A DNA stretch of 64,000 nucleotides from Lingula anatina (taxonomy: Eukaryota; Brachiopoda; Lingulata; Lingulida; Lingulidae), in assembly GCF_001039355.2 (NCBI RefSeq), contig NW_019775776.1:148558-212557 (forward strand), in the 5' to 3' direction. The notes under the pieces were generated by a model, which saw only the letters and a list, made by a program, of their open reading frames with translations, was not told the DNA's origin and did not search any database. The translations under genes and the position numbers were made by a program. Of the stretch, positions 50,501-61,923 are shown piece after piece. Each line of letters begins with the position of its first letter. Position 1 is the first letter of the stretch.

Positions 50501-51254
50501 AAATAATATTGGCTTTTTATATAAGGAATTAATGTTTTCATGATAATTGTCTGATTATCTTTTAGGTTTTAGGGGACCTAGAAGACCTCTTGCTTGCTGT
50601 CAGTCATGCAATGAATGATGAGATTCCACAAGACCACATTCTTGCCAGTTACGATGCAACTCGCGACCAGATTGCAAGAGATTATGACCAGGCAGTGGAC
50701 ATTGGGCAGTCCCTGCTTGACCAGATGACAAGGCCAGTCATCATGCAGGAAGAGTAAGTGCCTGGGCATATATATAATATTGGACACCAAGCTGAAGTAG
50801 ATTTATGATTGTGTTTTTTATGAAGCTGTTTTTTTCTCCTCTTCCGTTCAACATGCAATGCAACTATTTGAATAAATTTCACAGTTCATCATTTTCCAAA
50901 CTTGCAGAGCTTTTAGAAGTTGGACAGCATTATTAAAAATCTACTTGGGAATGAGGGAATAATCAGAAATGATGAAAAAATTTAGAAAAATGCAATACCA
51001 TGCATTTAAAGTGAGATTCTGTTAAAAAATGAACAACAAAAAATTTTCAATTTTATTTCATTAATCGTAGTTTTTTATCAACTAGTGGTGAGAAGAGAAT
51101 AGAAGTAGATGACCAAGAAGCATCGGGGGTCATTAGGTCCAAACTGTCACGATTGAACACCAAGATGAGGCAGGTGAACACGTACTGGGGGGACCATGAA
51201 AGATCCCTGCCTCAGTCTGAGGAGTGGGAGAAGATAGAGGAAGACTTGAAGGAG
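33386..51254 (+). CDS. SESTD1: SESTD1-like Sec14 and spectrin-repeat protein with a long repeat-rich N-terminal extension
   Basis: Fifteen exons join in phase: 33386-35765, 40520-40582, 44504-44618, 45056-45146, 45437-45541, 46145-46258, 46886-47066, 47337-47560, 48034-48156, 48345-48536, 48997-49111, 49426-49667, 49983-50297, 50566-50753, 51086-51254 (1539 codons); a last exon must follow. Exon 1 starts 35 nt after an acceptor, with an in-frame stop (33380-33382) before the ATG, so this Met is the first. The codon ATG at 40528 matches the start of vertebrate SESTD1. From there come a Sec14/CRAL-TRIO domain (SGGRDKRGGPILTF, GFTVIVDNR, QLTQDFGGDLQYDH) and helical spectrin-repeat segments (GHELLQKI, VVDWVTGPAEKLL, QTLNEGQNLLDQM, CDELSDVRRLKLQQI, LLDQMTRPV). 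Vertebrate SESTD1 binds phosphoinositides and TRPC channels in the cytoplasm; that role is family knowledge. The conserved part is about 743 residues here against 696 in human. Confidence 0.9.
33731..34297 (+). repeat. Nine tandem 63-bp (21-aa) coding repeats
   Basis: The unit is QDPQRLSYASYQGSGM-GDSRA with few substitutions. Units 1-7 are nearly identical in DNA; the last two carry RDPQRSSYASYQG. A diverged tenth trace follows (PGSYASYQGSDVDM) and an earlier one lies at about 33509-33555 (PGSYASYEGSGMNM). The period is exactly 63 bp, so unit gain or loss keeps frame. Confidence 0.95.
35766..40519 (+). other. Intron 1 of the SESTD1 gene
   Basis: GTAAGT donor and CTTTTTCAG acceptor, phase 1. 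It contains a perfect 18-bp inverted repeat at 37453-37494 and no convincing coding sequence. The minus-strand frame at 35973-36314 is unrecognised. Confidence 0.75.
37453..37494. repeat. Perfect inverted repeat, 18-bp arms, 6-nt loop
   Basis: TGTATAAATGAAATATGA, TATATT, TCATATTTCATTTATACA. It is followed by a further partial copy (TGAAATATGATATATTG). Confidence 0.85.
41413..41555. mobile_element. MITE, GCTGGG-terminus family, copy 1
   Basis: Reads TCTGGGGTAGTACTAACAC at one end and ATGCTAGCCCAGC at the other. The interior TTGATTTGATTTGTTTTAGT and TGATGAAAAA recur inverted at 61924-62088. No ORF. Confidence 0.75.
41556..41609. repeat. (TG)n/(TGCG)n microsatellite
   Basis: TG dinucleotides flank a TGCG tetranucleotide block. 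It begins directly at the end of the MITE. Confidence 0.9.
44589..44870. repeat. Tandem repeat copying the end of SESTD1 exon 3 with its splice donor
   Basis: GGCTATCTGGGCAGAATACC, followed by TAGGTACAGTATTTACTGG, occurs at 44597 (exon plus true donor). It recurs with units starting near 44652, 44716, 44777 and 44843 (period 61-66 bp). Copies 2 and 3 keep AG|GTACAG exactly; copy 4 has CTAGATC and copy 5 CTGTGG instead. The exon-derived 30 bp and about 30 bp of intron are both repeated. Confidence 0.9.
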
Positions 51255-51328
51255 GTGAGTCAGATACAACTTGTACATATGATCTGGACTCATTCCAGCT
51301 TAAGAATTGCCATTAAAAAGAACAAAAA

Positions 51329-51341
51329 AGTATAAATGAAA

Positions 51342-51376
<35 letters not shown>

Positions 51377-51377
51377 A
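51329..51377. repeat. (AAAT)n microsatellite
   Basis: AAATAAAT tetranucleotides just inside the intron after SESTD1 exon 15. Confidence 0.9.
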
Positions 51378-52676
51378 CTGCATTAAAAAAGAAAATAAGG
51401 CCTGTGACATTTATTATTTAGAACAAATATTTTGAATTTTCTGTATCTTAAGTGAAATATCTTTAGAATTTGATGAAAATTTTCATGCTGACAAAGGCAT
51501 AGATTATAATGATGTTTAAATACTTCAGATCAAGTTATGTATCCACTAAAATTTTAAAATCTTACCTCAAGGTTGATTCAGAAAGTTATCAAAATAGGCT
51601 TTAGAGACTTTGTTAGCATTATCTGAAGAACATGAGTCCTTACGGCTGCTTTTGGTTCATTTCTGAAAGAGTTTTTGCCAGTAACTGAATAAAATTAGTT
51701 ATATGAAATAACAAAAGTGGCCTAATTGAGGTATTTGAATTATATATGCACTGGTCATAGGAATATTGATGGTGGGTTCTTTTCTTTTCACTTTCACTCT
51801 CTCTATATGTGTGTGTGTATGTGGGTACAGATCTGTTTACCCTGAAAAAAAAACTAGCTTAAAAGGCCATGTGTTACATTATACCAGAGATGTGTGAAAT
51901 TGAACAGCACTTTGGAGCTTGTTCAAAAATGTTACTTTTACTCATGCTTCTAAAATGTTTCTGTTCATTGCAATGATGATGTACTTGCAATTTTTAAACA
52001 TTGCTATCAGCATCTTCTATTTCTTTCTAATTTATAGAATATGCAGAACATTGGTGTTATATTGGGTAAAGGGATGTCTTGTAAAAATTAGTTTTTTTTA
52101 AATGTTTATAATATGGTACCAATTTTTACCTACCTGAAATCCCTTTTTTGATCATTCAGTTGATCACCAACACAAAATGGGCATAGGAAACTTTGTTGCT
52201 CCTATGTCTACCTATGGGCTAGTTGGCAGACAGTTAGGTACATGAAAAATTTTTAATGTTGCATTGTGTTGGCTGAGATTTGTTTACCAAGTGGAATAAC
52301 TAACACAATGAGATTGATCTTGAGTCTGCTCAGTATTATTTTGGTTGATGATTGAATGGAAATAGTGTCGATTATTTAAAGATGCATACAAAGTCAATTT
52401 TTTGTCACAAAAACCAACCAAATGCCAGCATATAGTTTCAAGTAGTATAACTAAGAGAATTACCAAAAGGCATTGTTTAATTTTACCCGAAAATGATGTT
52501 TGAACAGATTTTTCTGCTGGCATTCTAAGCTGTATGTCAATGGGGCAGGAAAGTAGGTCACGGAAGTAGGTTAAATTTACAACCATAAATTTAAAGAAAG
52601 GAGCAGTCTAAAGGTCTTTTATGGCTGATCGAGTGATCTATTCAGTTTATCCCTTGGCATGTCAAATTTATTTGAG

Positions 52677-53037
52677 TCATAAAAGAATCTAATAGAAGTG
52701 GTTTACATGTGTTTCTGGGAATCCACTCTCCACCGATGCTCGGTTCGTATGTACCTTTAACATGAATTTCAGAATTGTTTTATTTTTAAAGACCGTGGCT
52801 AGAGCTTGAATACAAAACTTAATCCACAGCTTTACCAAAATTTGTAATGACACCTTNTCATAAAAGAATCTAATAGAAGTGGTTTACATGTGTTTCTGGG
52901 AATCCACTCTCCACCGATGCTCGGTTCGTATGTACCTTTAACATGAATTTCAGAATTGTTTTATTTTTAAAGACCGTGGCTAGAGCTTGAATACAAAACT
53001 TAATCCACAGCTTTACCAAAATTTGTAATGACACCTT
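52677..53037. repeat. 180-bp direct duplication separated by one N
   Basis: 52677-52856 (TCATAAAAGAATCTAATAGA to GACACCTT) is repeated at 52858-53037 with no difference that I could see. The only base between them is the N at 52857, the only ambiguous base I saw. This is the pattern of a contig join with unmerged overlap. Confidence 0.93.
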
Positions 53038-53100
53038 TCAACAGATTAAAAAATTTCCTAGATTGTGCATTTGTTAGCCTAATGTTTTGTGAGGTAATGA

Positions 53101-53341
53101 GTGCATTCAGAAAAGCAGACTAACAGATACGCAGATCAAATATGGCAATTCAACAACAGATACGCAGATCAAATATGGCAATTCAACAACAGATACGCAG
53201 ATCAAATATGGCGACTCAACTGAAAAGCTTGCTGCTTAATACCCAATTAGATGCTGAATAGATTTACGTTCAAGTATTCAAGCATTCAAGTGGGTCAGCC
53301 ATATTTGATCCACGGATCTGTTAGTCCGCTGTCTGAATGCG
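53101..53341. mobile_element. Foldback MITE, second copy of the 18590 family, with expanded left arm
   Basis: The left arm GTGCATTCAGAAAAGCAGAC and CAGATCAAATATGG pair with the right arm CCATATTTGATCCACGGATC...GTCTGAATGCGC. Within the left arm the unit AACAGATACGCAGATCAAAT plus ATGGCAATTCAAC (33 bp) is present three times in tandem (about 53122-53220). Confidence 0.85.
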
Positions 53342-54848
53342 CTCTATGTTCAATAATGAATGCTGAACATGCTTTAGATACTGATAGTGGGCTTTTCACA
53401 TTAATTTTTTTTCTGTTGTCGAAATAAGCCTTAACTGACTTAAAAGGCTGCACATTATTTCACACCAGTGAGGCATTGGAAATTAAACAGCATTTTTGGA
53501 GTTTGTACAAAAATGTAACATTTACTCATGCTTCTAAAATGTTTCCAGTGGTAGTTAAAGGTTGATGATTGTAGGGCGGAAGTTTGGTGAAGATTTAGGG
53601 AAATTGGAGGCTAATATAGCTTCAGTTTAATGTCTAAGGTGAACACTTCAAAGCTGATTCAGTTTGCCAGTTTACCTGGCTGTGTGGTTTATTTCAAGAA
53701 GATGATGCAGTGTCTTGCTCATATGATTCATGGTATGATTATCAGTGTAAAATGTCTAGAAATAAAAACTCTTAAAAATTAAATTTAATAACAGAAAGTT
53801 TTCAAATCACAGATGAAAAATTGCTGGGGAAATAATGCAAGTGAAATTATAATTGCTTGTTATACAAATGAGGTATAAAATCTCTATATCCTGCAACTGG
53901 AGACTGTTGCTGGCAATGTCCTTGTAAAGGTTTTCATTGGTTCTTTTAGAGTGCAATCATGTTCAGTGGCCTTTTTTGATGCCATTATATGCCTAACATA
54001 CCCTATAAAGTATAAATGACACGTGATATATATTTTGCAAGTATGTTATTACCTTTATAAAAACTGATGCTTCCAACCCACTATTAGAATGCTACTATAT
54101 GGTTAGCTGAGAATTTAATTGGTCGTATAATTATAAAATAAAGACTGTGAATGTTATTGAGATTTTTGCATTCTCTATAGTAACACCACAGTCATGGCAT
54201 CATTATTAGGAAAATTTATTGACTTTTGATCAATATTTCAATATTGTGCAATGGGTAGATTTGGTGACATGTCCCATATTCTCAAATTGTCCATTCTTAT
54301 ATACATAGTAAGGTCATTCTTACAAACCATTACCTGAAATGTTTTTTTTTATGATGTCAAAATCAGTGGACCAGAGAACATGCAGATGCAGGCTATGTTC
54401 TGTGCACTGCATGTCAACTGTGTCCAAATTCTCTGACTTGAGAAACTGGTGGAAAAAAGCAGATATTAAGTGATACAAAAGAAGCTTGTTAGACATTTAA
54501 GTTTCCATGTTTCCTGTAAGAGCTAATCAAATGTATCTTTCTTCTTAGTAGTTCAGCCTGCAGTATAGATGCCTTGGTACAAATTGGAATTATACTGTGT
54601 AATAAACAGTTAACTCATTGGTGTCCATATTAAGAGACATGACTGACCGTGTGGTATCTTTTTGAATCCGTTCCCCATGTCACAGTCATTCACATATGGT
54701 CAGGCTGTCACAACGTTTTCAACAACTTAAGTTTGTTTTTTACAGTTACAATACATTTTTGTAGGTATTTTTTATTGTTATGTTGGAATAAATTTGGTTG
54801 ATGAGGAAAAAAATAGATTTCCATCTGTTTGTCCATCTGTCTGGATGT

Positions 54849-54879
54849 CTCACTGTCTGTCTGTCTGTCTGTCTGTTGA
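54849..54879. repeat. (CTGT)n microsatellite
   Basis: CTGT tetranucleotides in a CT/GT-rich context within the last SESTD1 intron region. Confidence 0.85.
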
Positions 54880-55639
54880 AAAGTATCATCTCTGAGTTAT
54901 TAACTTCCTCTGACTAATGCAAGCTATGTATTCCTGGTAAATAGCTGTCTACACCAATATGTTAAAGGAGCACATAGGTAGGTGCTGTATTTACTCCAAA
55001 GCAGATGGTATTGTGCTCTACGGCATTTACTTTGGTATTTTCATCTAACCTCTCTGTTTATGAAAGTGCAAATAAACAAACACAGCAGTTATTGCGCATC
55101 TACCTAGCCAGGCAATGCCAGAACTGCCGGATTGACGATTAAGACAAATATATAAAAAGAAATTTGTTTGTACCCCACCCAAATCACACGGATAAGTAAC
55201 TTTAACTTTTTTAATCAATTTTTACAACCAATTTTGTTTGTTGTGCACATAATTGATGATTTTTGTAATAAGTTTTTTTCTTATCTAATTTGCTTGCTTA
55301 TCACATTATATTCAAGGACAGTTTTGACAGCTGGAGTTAACTATTGGAAATGGCATGGTAGTAAGGGCTAATTGCTTAAGGTTTTTTTAAAGCTGCTACT
55401 CTGCATTCCGCTGTCTGCTTTATCCCACTCACGTTGACAGTGCCAGTTATGTAACCTTTAAAGCATAGCCTTTGAAGAATAAGCAGTAGTTTATTTTCAT
55501 TTGAAAAGAAGTAAATCATCAGTATATAGAAAAAGTTGAAAAATCATTTACATTTTTATTAAGATGTTATAGATGTGAAGATATCTTTCAAGTAATTTTC
55601 TGTGATCTTGTTAATGATTTTTTTCATTTGTGCCTATAG

Positions 55640-55714
55640 CATGTATCCACACCCAAGTTGATGCCTGATACTGGGCCATTTAGAGAATTCCAGCAGAGAA
55701 GAAATCTCTGTTGA
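55640..55714 (+). CDS. SESTD1: Candidate last coding exon of the SESTD1 gene
   Basis: Exon 15 ends at GAG|GTGAGT in phase 0, so one more exon is needed. Here TTTTTTTCATTTGTGCCTATAG is followed by a phase-0 frame reading HVSTPKLMPDTGPF, then REFQQRRNLC and a TGA, making 24 residues. AATAAA at about 56025 could end the transcript. Rival sites exist: an acceptor near 52160 would add eight residues, and one near 54744 a longer odd tail. If this exon is right, the whole protein is about 1563 residues. Confidence 0.4.
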   Translation, partial: HVSTPKLMPDTGPFREFQQRRNLC

Positions 55715-57019
55715 TGGACCATATTTGATCAAAAGCTCAGCAAACAAGTGTGCAAGTCTAAATGTTCAACATCTTGAGAGCCACAGTGTAGTGCTTGTGT
55801 AGGCTTTGTAAGGCAAACTTTACTGTAGAGTCCATTCTTATGTAGAATTATGTATGTCTGTTATGAAATTAAACATATAAATTATAGGATTTTGATGATA
55901 AATGAAAGACAAAAAGGGAATGTAAGTTTTTGACTATTTAATGTTTTGCTAGATATTTCTGGAGAAACAAAAAGTTGAAAAGGGCCTAGATTTCTATGAA
56001 TAAGAAATATTGCTGAAATTCTATTCAATAAAAGAACCACAAAGAAGTAATGATCTGTTGCCAAGTGAACTGGAAGGTATATATTTTCCATATATTTCAA
56101 GTAATTAGTCTGTTTCTAAGCTAATCACTGGGCACAGATGGTTGATTATCAAGGCTAGACAGACTGACACAGATCTCTCTCCACTATCTTTATAATACAT
56201 CTGCTCATAGCATCTTTCTACTCAGACCAGAAGCAGTTTTGGTAAATGAATCCAGGAATAAATTGTTTACATATGGATTCCATGTTCTTGTACAATATCT
56301 CACACACGGCCTCCTGGCCTCCTCGACCCAACACACTCTCTCTCTACCTCTCTCTCTCTGGACTAGACTTTGCTTTGGTTCTCCTGCAGTCCTTCACCTG
56401 TATAACCATCCCGCCTCTCACCTGGTATATATTACAACAGCTGCAGCAAGGCAGATGCCATATTTGGAGTAAGCTATACATTAACAGAGCCAGAGGTTGC
56501 TTCACCTCCCATCTACTCTCACTGACTTCAAGAATCTGAAATGATTTGGACTTCAGAAAAGGGGAGACAGATAGCAGGATTTTTACAACAAAAATTCACC
56601 CCGTTGGTTGATCAGTCATTGTGTTTGCTTAAACATTAGTGTTCGGGCCACGCTCTGCATTCTTGAGTTAAGCTTCAGCAAACAAGGCCAGATCCGAGCT
56701 GGATTTTGGTTCCCTTTTCCTCCCTCCTACCCCCCAAGAGTAAATAAGGGTAGTCGGCCTAGGTGATCATGTGTTATAAACAGTGTACTGGCTGTGAAAA
56801 CTGTGTGTTAGTGTTGGTTAGTGCTCTTGGAACCTAGCTGTTTTATGCATGCCTCCTATTCTACATATATCAGATCCTCTGCCCATTGTGTTTTTCGTAT
56901 TGGTATTGTGTTTTTAAACATGACGATGCAACACAAGGATGCTTATTGCCTAAAACACTGATTGTAATACTATTACGACAAGATAACAGATATCTGACGA
57001 CCGTGAGGGATCCACCAAC

Positions 57020-57124
57020 ATGGATAGCTTTACTGAACTATCAGAACTGGCTGCTACAGCAACTACTATCAGCACTGTTGCTGTGCAAGCCGGCAGGACT
57101 AAGATAGTACTCGCGGTACTCAGG
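57020..57124 (+). CDS. Possible first coding exon of an unidentified gene continuing to the right
   Basis: ATG in a good start context (CCAACATGG) opens a 35-codon frame, MDSFTELSELAATATTISTV and then AVQAGRTKIVLAVLR, that ends exactly at CAGG|GTGAGT in phase 0. The peptide has the alternating polar/aliphatic look of a helix start. I do not recognise it. No second exon could be identified in the remaining 6.9 kb. It could be a chance frame. Confidence 0.35.
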
Positions 57125-58385
57125 GTGAGTGTTGAAATGGTGTTTTTTAATTATTGAAAATTTTATTGGGAAACTAATAAAGAATGAAATTAATGACAGA
57201 TGTCACAGATATCAGCTGGCCATATATATATGGAAAATATCTTTCATTGTTAAAAAATGACTTGTTGAGAGAAAAAGTATTGAAGTAATATTCTGTTATT
57301 GATTGTAATGGTATTCCTTCCTTATCCTTATGCCTGCTGTTCAGGTTGATAGAGGAAGAATTTTCTTGCTTATAAGCAACAACTTGTAGGCTATAAGCAC
57401 ATTCTTTAAACAATGCTTTATGCAGTGTACATAACAAGGATCCAAAGGATTCAAAATGGAAAAGTTTCTGTAAGTTTTTTCAAAAATTATATTTGAAATC
57501 ATTTTAAGGATATAAGTAGAGGTTGGTGGCAAGCACAAATAGGGAGGGGGGACTTTATTTCTGTGACATTTGAAGTAGAATTAAAAGAAGGGACTGTCAG
57601 TATGTAGATGTTTTAGTTCGATGTAGGTTAAATAGGGCTGAAAAAACATACCTTGGACTGCGGATTAAATGATGAAAACAATTCATGCAGTGAGTTAAAA
57701 CAATGCCCTGACCCTGGTAGAGGCTGCTTTTGACAGAAACTTGAGCCATTGTTGAGTCTGCTGTCAGGAATTAAGTGATCAGGCTTGTTGGTATAAGACT
57801 GGGGAGAGGAATGATTTCCATGCTGTGAATATTTCTTAGATCATGTCAACGTCTTAGCAGTGAGAACAGCAATATCATTTTACTTGAGCAACATTCTGAT
57901 TTCCAGAGTAATTTTACCATGATGAGTACTCTGTCGTCAGTTGAAAGTGGTTTATTTTGATCTCTTGGTCCAGAGTGACAGATGCCCCCTCCTCCTCCTC
58001 TTCAAAACTGTTCTTGCACATGTAACATTGCACATGGTCAGGTAACACGTATCTGTCTGCCTCATGATATGCTGCAAAAATTCCTCTCTCATGTGCCAGA
58101 CTTTCGTATTTTACTGCATAAAGTATTAAAGGCATGTTTATATGTACTAAGAACGTTTGATGAAATGACTTAAGTAAGACGATGAATATATGCCGAGATG
58201 AGAAGGTAAAGAATTGAAGTTATTGATTTTTCCATCCCCTTTCCATCATTTGTTCAATGTCAAAATGATCATGTCATGCTCGTAGTTTTTCTCTGGAGGT
58301 TTAAGTGTATGCATATTGTGACACGCAAATCCAGAACTTGCTCTTCTCTCCCTTTGGTAGAATGAGCTAATACAAAGTGGCCACT

Positions 58386-58460
58386 GACCCCCCTCTATTT
58401 GTAAAACATTGTTGACCATAGTCTTTGACCCCCCCCTTCTATTTGTAAAACATAGTGGAC
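58386..58460. repeat. Two-copy tandem repeat, about 49-bp period
   Basis: GACCCCCCTCTATTTGTAAA then ACATTGTTGACCATAGTC is followed by GACCCCCCCCTTCTATTTGT then AAAACATAGTGGACC. Confidence 0.8.
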
Positions 58461-61344
58461 CATTTGCATGTGCAACAGAACATACATGTCCCAGTGACAT
58501 AAATTGGTGGCCCATTTTACCAAGTGTCCAATTTAGTTATGTTTTGTAAAGAATCTTAAAGACTGTTTACCATTTTTTTTTTCGGAATTTTTTTCTCAAT
58601 TCCTGTATAACAAAACTGATTTCCTTGACAATGAGATTTACTATCAGTGGTGACAGTAACCTTTTTAGGTATGTTAACTACATATTGTGGGTACATTGTT
58701 CTGAAAACAATTTTAGATGAATGTTGCAAAAACTGACCTGACGTAGTTGGGTTGGCTATCTGATTTTAGCAGTCGGATATTAAGCTAATCCCAAAAGGTT
58801 CAGGCTTCCTGTAAAACAGTTACCCCAAGTGCATAGGTACCTAGTCAGGTAGTTAGACAGGATGACACCCCACCTGCGCTTACATAACCTCTGTCCAAAT
58901 TGTGCTCATTAATATGATGAAATATAAGGTATTTTAATAGTGTAAGCTTAAAAATGTTCCCCTTAATATCAACTAAAATCATTTTCAAACCGAATCAAAG
59001 TGGTAGGTAGTTAGAATATTTCTAGAACCTCTGGGCCATGCTGGCAAGCTATGCTAATCTTTATATAAGATTCCACCATAGTCGTGCCCCCTTAGCTCCA
59101 GGATGATATAGCAGTGGATCTGTTGCCTACGTTCTTAAGTTAGTGTAAAACTGGTTTTAGTTCGAAACAGGGCTGGACACGCCCTTCTGGTCTGTGGTAG
59201 AGACTGAAATGGTTAACATTGTTGGTTAAAAATTTGTATAAATGGTTTTCAATCTTGGCTAGACCTAAGAACATTGACCTTGGCTTTGTGGTTCATTAAT
59301 ATTAGTAAAGTAGAATTTTGCTTCAAATCTGAAAATGATTAACCCAACGTCCAGTTGGGCATTCCCATAAACTGACCCATGTCTTGAACAAATTGGTGGC
59401 ATATCTCAATAAATTACACAGTTAAGTAAAAAAGCAGGAGTTTTAGTGCACATAAATCTCTTTGATTTGTAACCCAGAGGTGACCTTAACCAAGGGAGCT
59501 CTCTGGTTTCTTCTCAATTAGAAATAATGTTGTAAACTGTTAACCATCTTGAATGCCTTACAGAACTGATATTCAAACAGAAAAGTATTATAATGAATCA
59601 AACTGCTGAATTAGTTTTTATGGCAGCCATCATTATGAAGTGTGTAAAGGAAATTTGTGTTGTACATTTTTTCAATATGGCTGTTTTAGATGTAGATGAA
59701 TAATCCTCTTTAAAAGATCATACTTATGTACTTTTTAGGACCAATATTGAATCTTTTATTAATGCCATAAAATGTGATTCCTAAACATTGAACTTGAAAT
59801 AAGATCAGATGATACACTATGTCACTTATAAAGGGAGTGAAGTGAAGACGGGATCAGGAAAGGCATTGGATATTTCTTTGCTACGTCATTTGACATTTTA
59901 GCATCTTAGATTTTATTTTAGCAGCTGATTTATTTAATATTGGAAATGTTGGCTTGACACATGATGTGATATCACTATATTATGTATGGAGTTAAATACC
60001 TGTCTGAGGTATATACTGTAGAAGCAAATGTTGTCAAAATTTTGGCAGCTCTGGTTGGTTTTTAGTGTGCACTAATTGCAAACGAAATGACATTCAAAGG
60101 ATCATGTTTGTTTTGAAATTCTGCTTCTGGGATGATGGTCAACTATTTCCATACTTAAATGCACCAAATGTACCTTCCGTTGCTTCTAATATTTTTATGA
60201 TAATCTAGTATTTAACAGTGAACCAGATATGCCTGCCCCCTACAGTAGAAAACTTCCAGATTTCCTGGAGATGATCTGCTACATCTGTTTAGCTTATCTG
60301 AGGATTAGATCATCCTAAGGAGTGTACTTATAATAAGGATGCTCATAGGCAACTCCTAGAAATTCTTGGGCAACATCTATCACGTCTAACATAATTCCTA
60401 TAAACCTGATATATGGCACAAAAGCCAAAAGTATCTTGGAAAGATTTCAGGTAATTTGGCGTTGTGCCTGTCTTGAATTGCGTCTTTCAGACTGATAGAA
60501 TTTGGGCAGCCATTTTGGACTTGCTTTCTTCACACTTTCATGGAGAAGAGCTATCTCTAAATTAGTAATAGATATAAAAAGGGAAATGAATTGGCAAAAA
60601 GTAAATGTATTAATTATAAGCTGAATTATTTTTGGAAAGATTTCAGGTAATTTGGCATTAAATGTGAGACTGATGCATTTTGCTAGGGATTTTGGACTGT
60701 TGAGGTGTGGCAGCAAGAAAAAGCAATTTGTAAACTGGTTTAGAATGATATGGCTGGGAAATGAAAATGATAGACATTAATCACTATCTTTTGTCAACTC
60801 TGTTTACTTTTTTAAAGCTTGTTTCCATGATTTTAAAAATGATTAAATGTTATTTCAAATTGTTAGTTTCAAAACATTCTTGAATCAAATCTCTTTACCA
60901 AAGTCTGGTAGAACCCTTTGAAGATCAGTTGGAGAAAAATTGGCATTTCCCTTTCTTGGTGAAGTATTTCATACAGTAATGAAATGATATCCCCTTTTTG
61001 TAAATTTGAATTAGTGTTTACCAGAAATTTGATTGTTTTTGTTTAAGCAGGACATTAGTGCATAACCAATGGCTTTGTGAAACATTATACAACATGTAAT
61101 GTTATGCAATGGTCATTTATCATCGAGTTGAGTTGCAAAAGACAAATATTAAAAGGATCTGTACATAAAATATCTTTACAGCTGTTATTCTTTATACAAT
61201 TATATGAAAGAGTTAAGATTAAATATTAGACATAATATGAATAAACCTCTGTAGTGTTTGAAATTATTTATTGTTTATTCAAGTATGCATACATGTGCAC
61301 ATGCACAAATGCATGTTCTTGTAGGTACACAGAAACACTCTTTT

Positions 61345-61582
61345 AGGGAACGTTCACATGGAAAGTGTATTTTCTAAAAATCTATTTTCTATTCGCGGCA
61401 TCTTGTGATCACGGTCTGTGCCCTGAGTATCCCGTGGCATAATTACTGGCAGTGCAGGGAGTAACTGGCTCATGCTGCCAGTAATTACGCTGCGGGGTAT
61501 TCAGGGCACAGACCGTGATCACAAGATACCGCGAATAGAAAATAGATTTTTAGAAAATAGACTTTCCATGCGAACGATCCCT
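61345..61582. mobile_element. Foldback MITE, about 238 bp
   Basis: The ends AGGGAACGTTCACATGGAAAG and CTTTCCATGCGAACGATCCCTT are inverted copies. The long inner arms (TTTCTAAAAATCTATTTTCT, CGCGGCATCTTGTGATCACG, GTCTGTGCCCTGA) reappear inverted after the centre near 61455. No ORF. The size and AGGGA-type terminus resemble the element at 8199-8436, though the interiors differ. Confidence 0.87.
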
Positions 61583-61923
61583 TAATCAAATAGCTATGAT
61601 GGTATATTTATTGTTATTTGTGTTTTTATCCCATCTTAGTTTTTGCCTGAAACATATGGAATTAATTTTGCACATTGTTTTTTATCTCCTAGAATTCTTG
61701 TTACTGTATGTTTTTGGAAAATTTATATGGTACTTGCTGCTGTATTAAAGATTAATGGCTCTTTTTTTTTTAATGGCAACATGCATGTTTTAAATGATTA
61801 AATTCTTGAATATACTCAGGTCACATAAAAACAATAAAAAAAGATAACTAAAATAATGTACTTGCAAAATAAGTGAAAGACACTGATAGTGCACTGTCCC
61901 AAAGTGATCTTGTAAAATACCCT

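Noticed and set aside
51255-51335. Read-through of SESTD1 exon 15 to a stop as the natural C-terminus
   Set aside because: The exon ends in a consensus GTGAGT donor, and the read-through peptide becomes low-complexity Lys/Asn just before an AAAT microsatellite.
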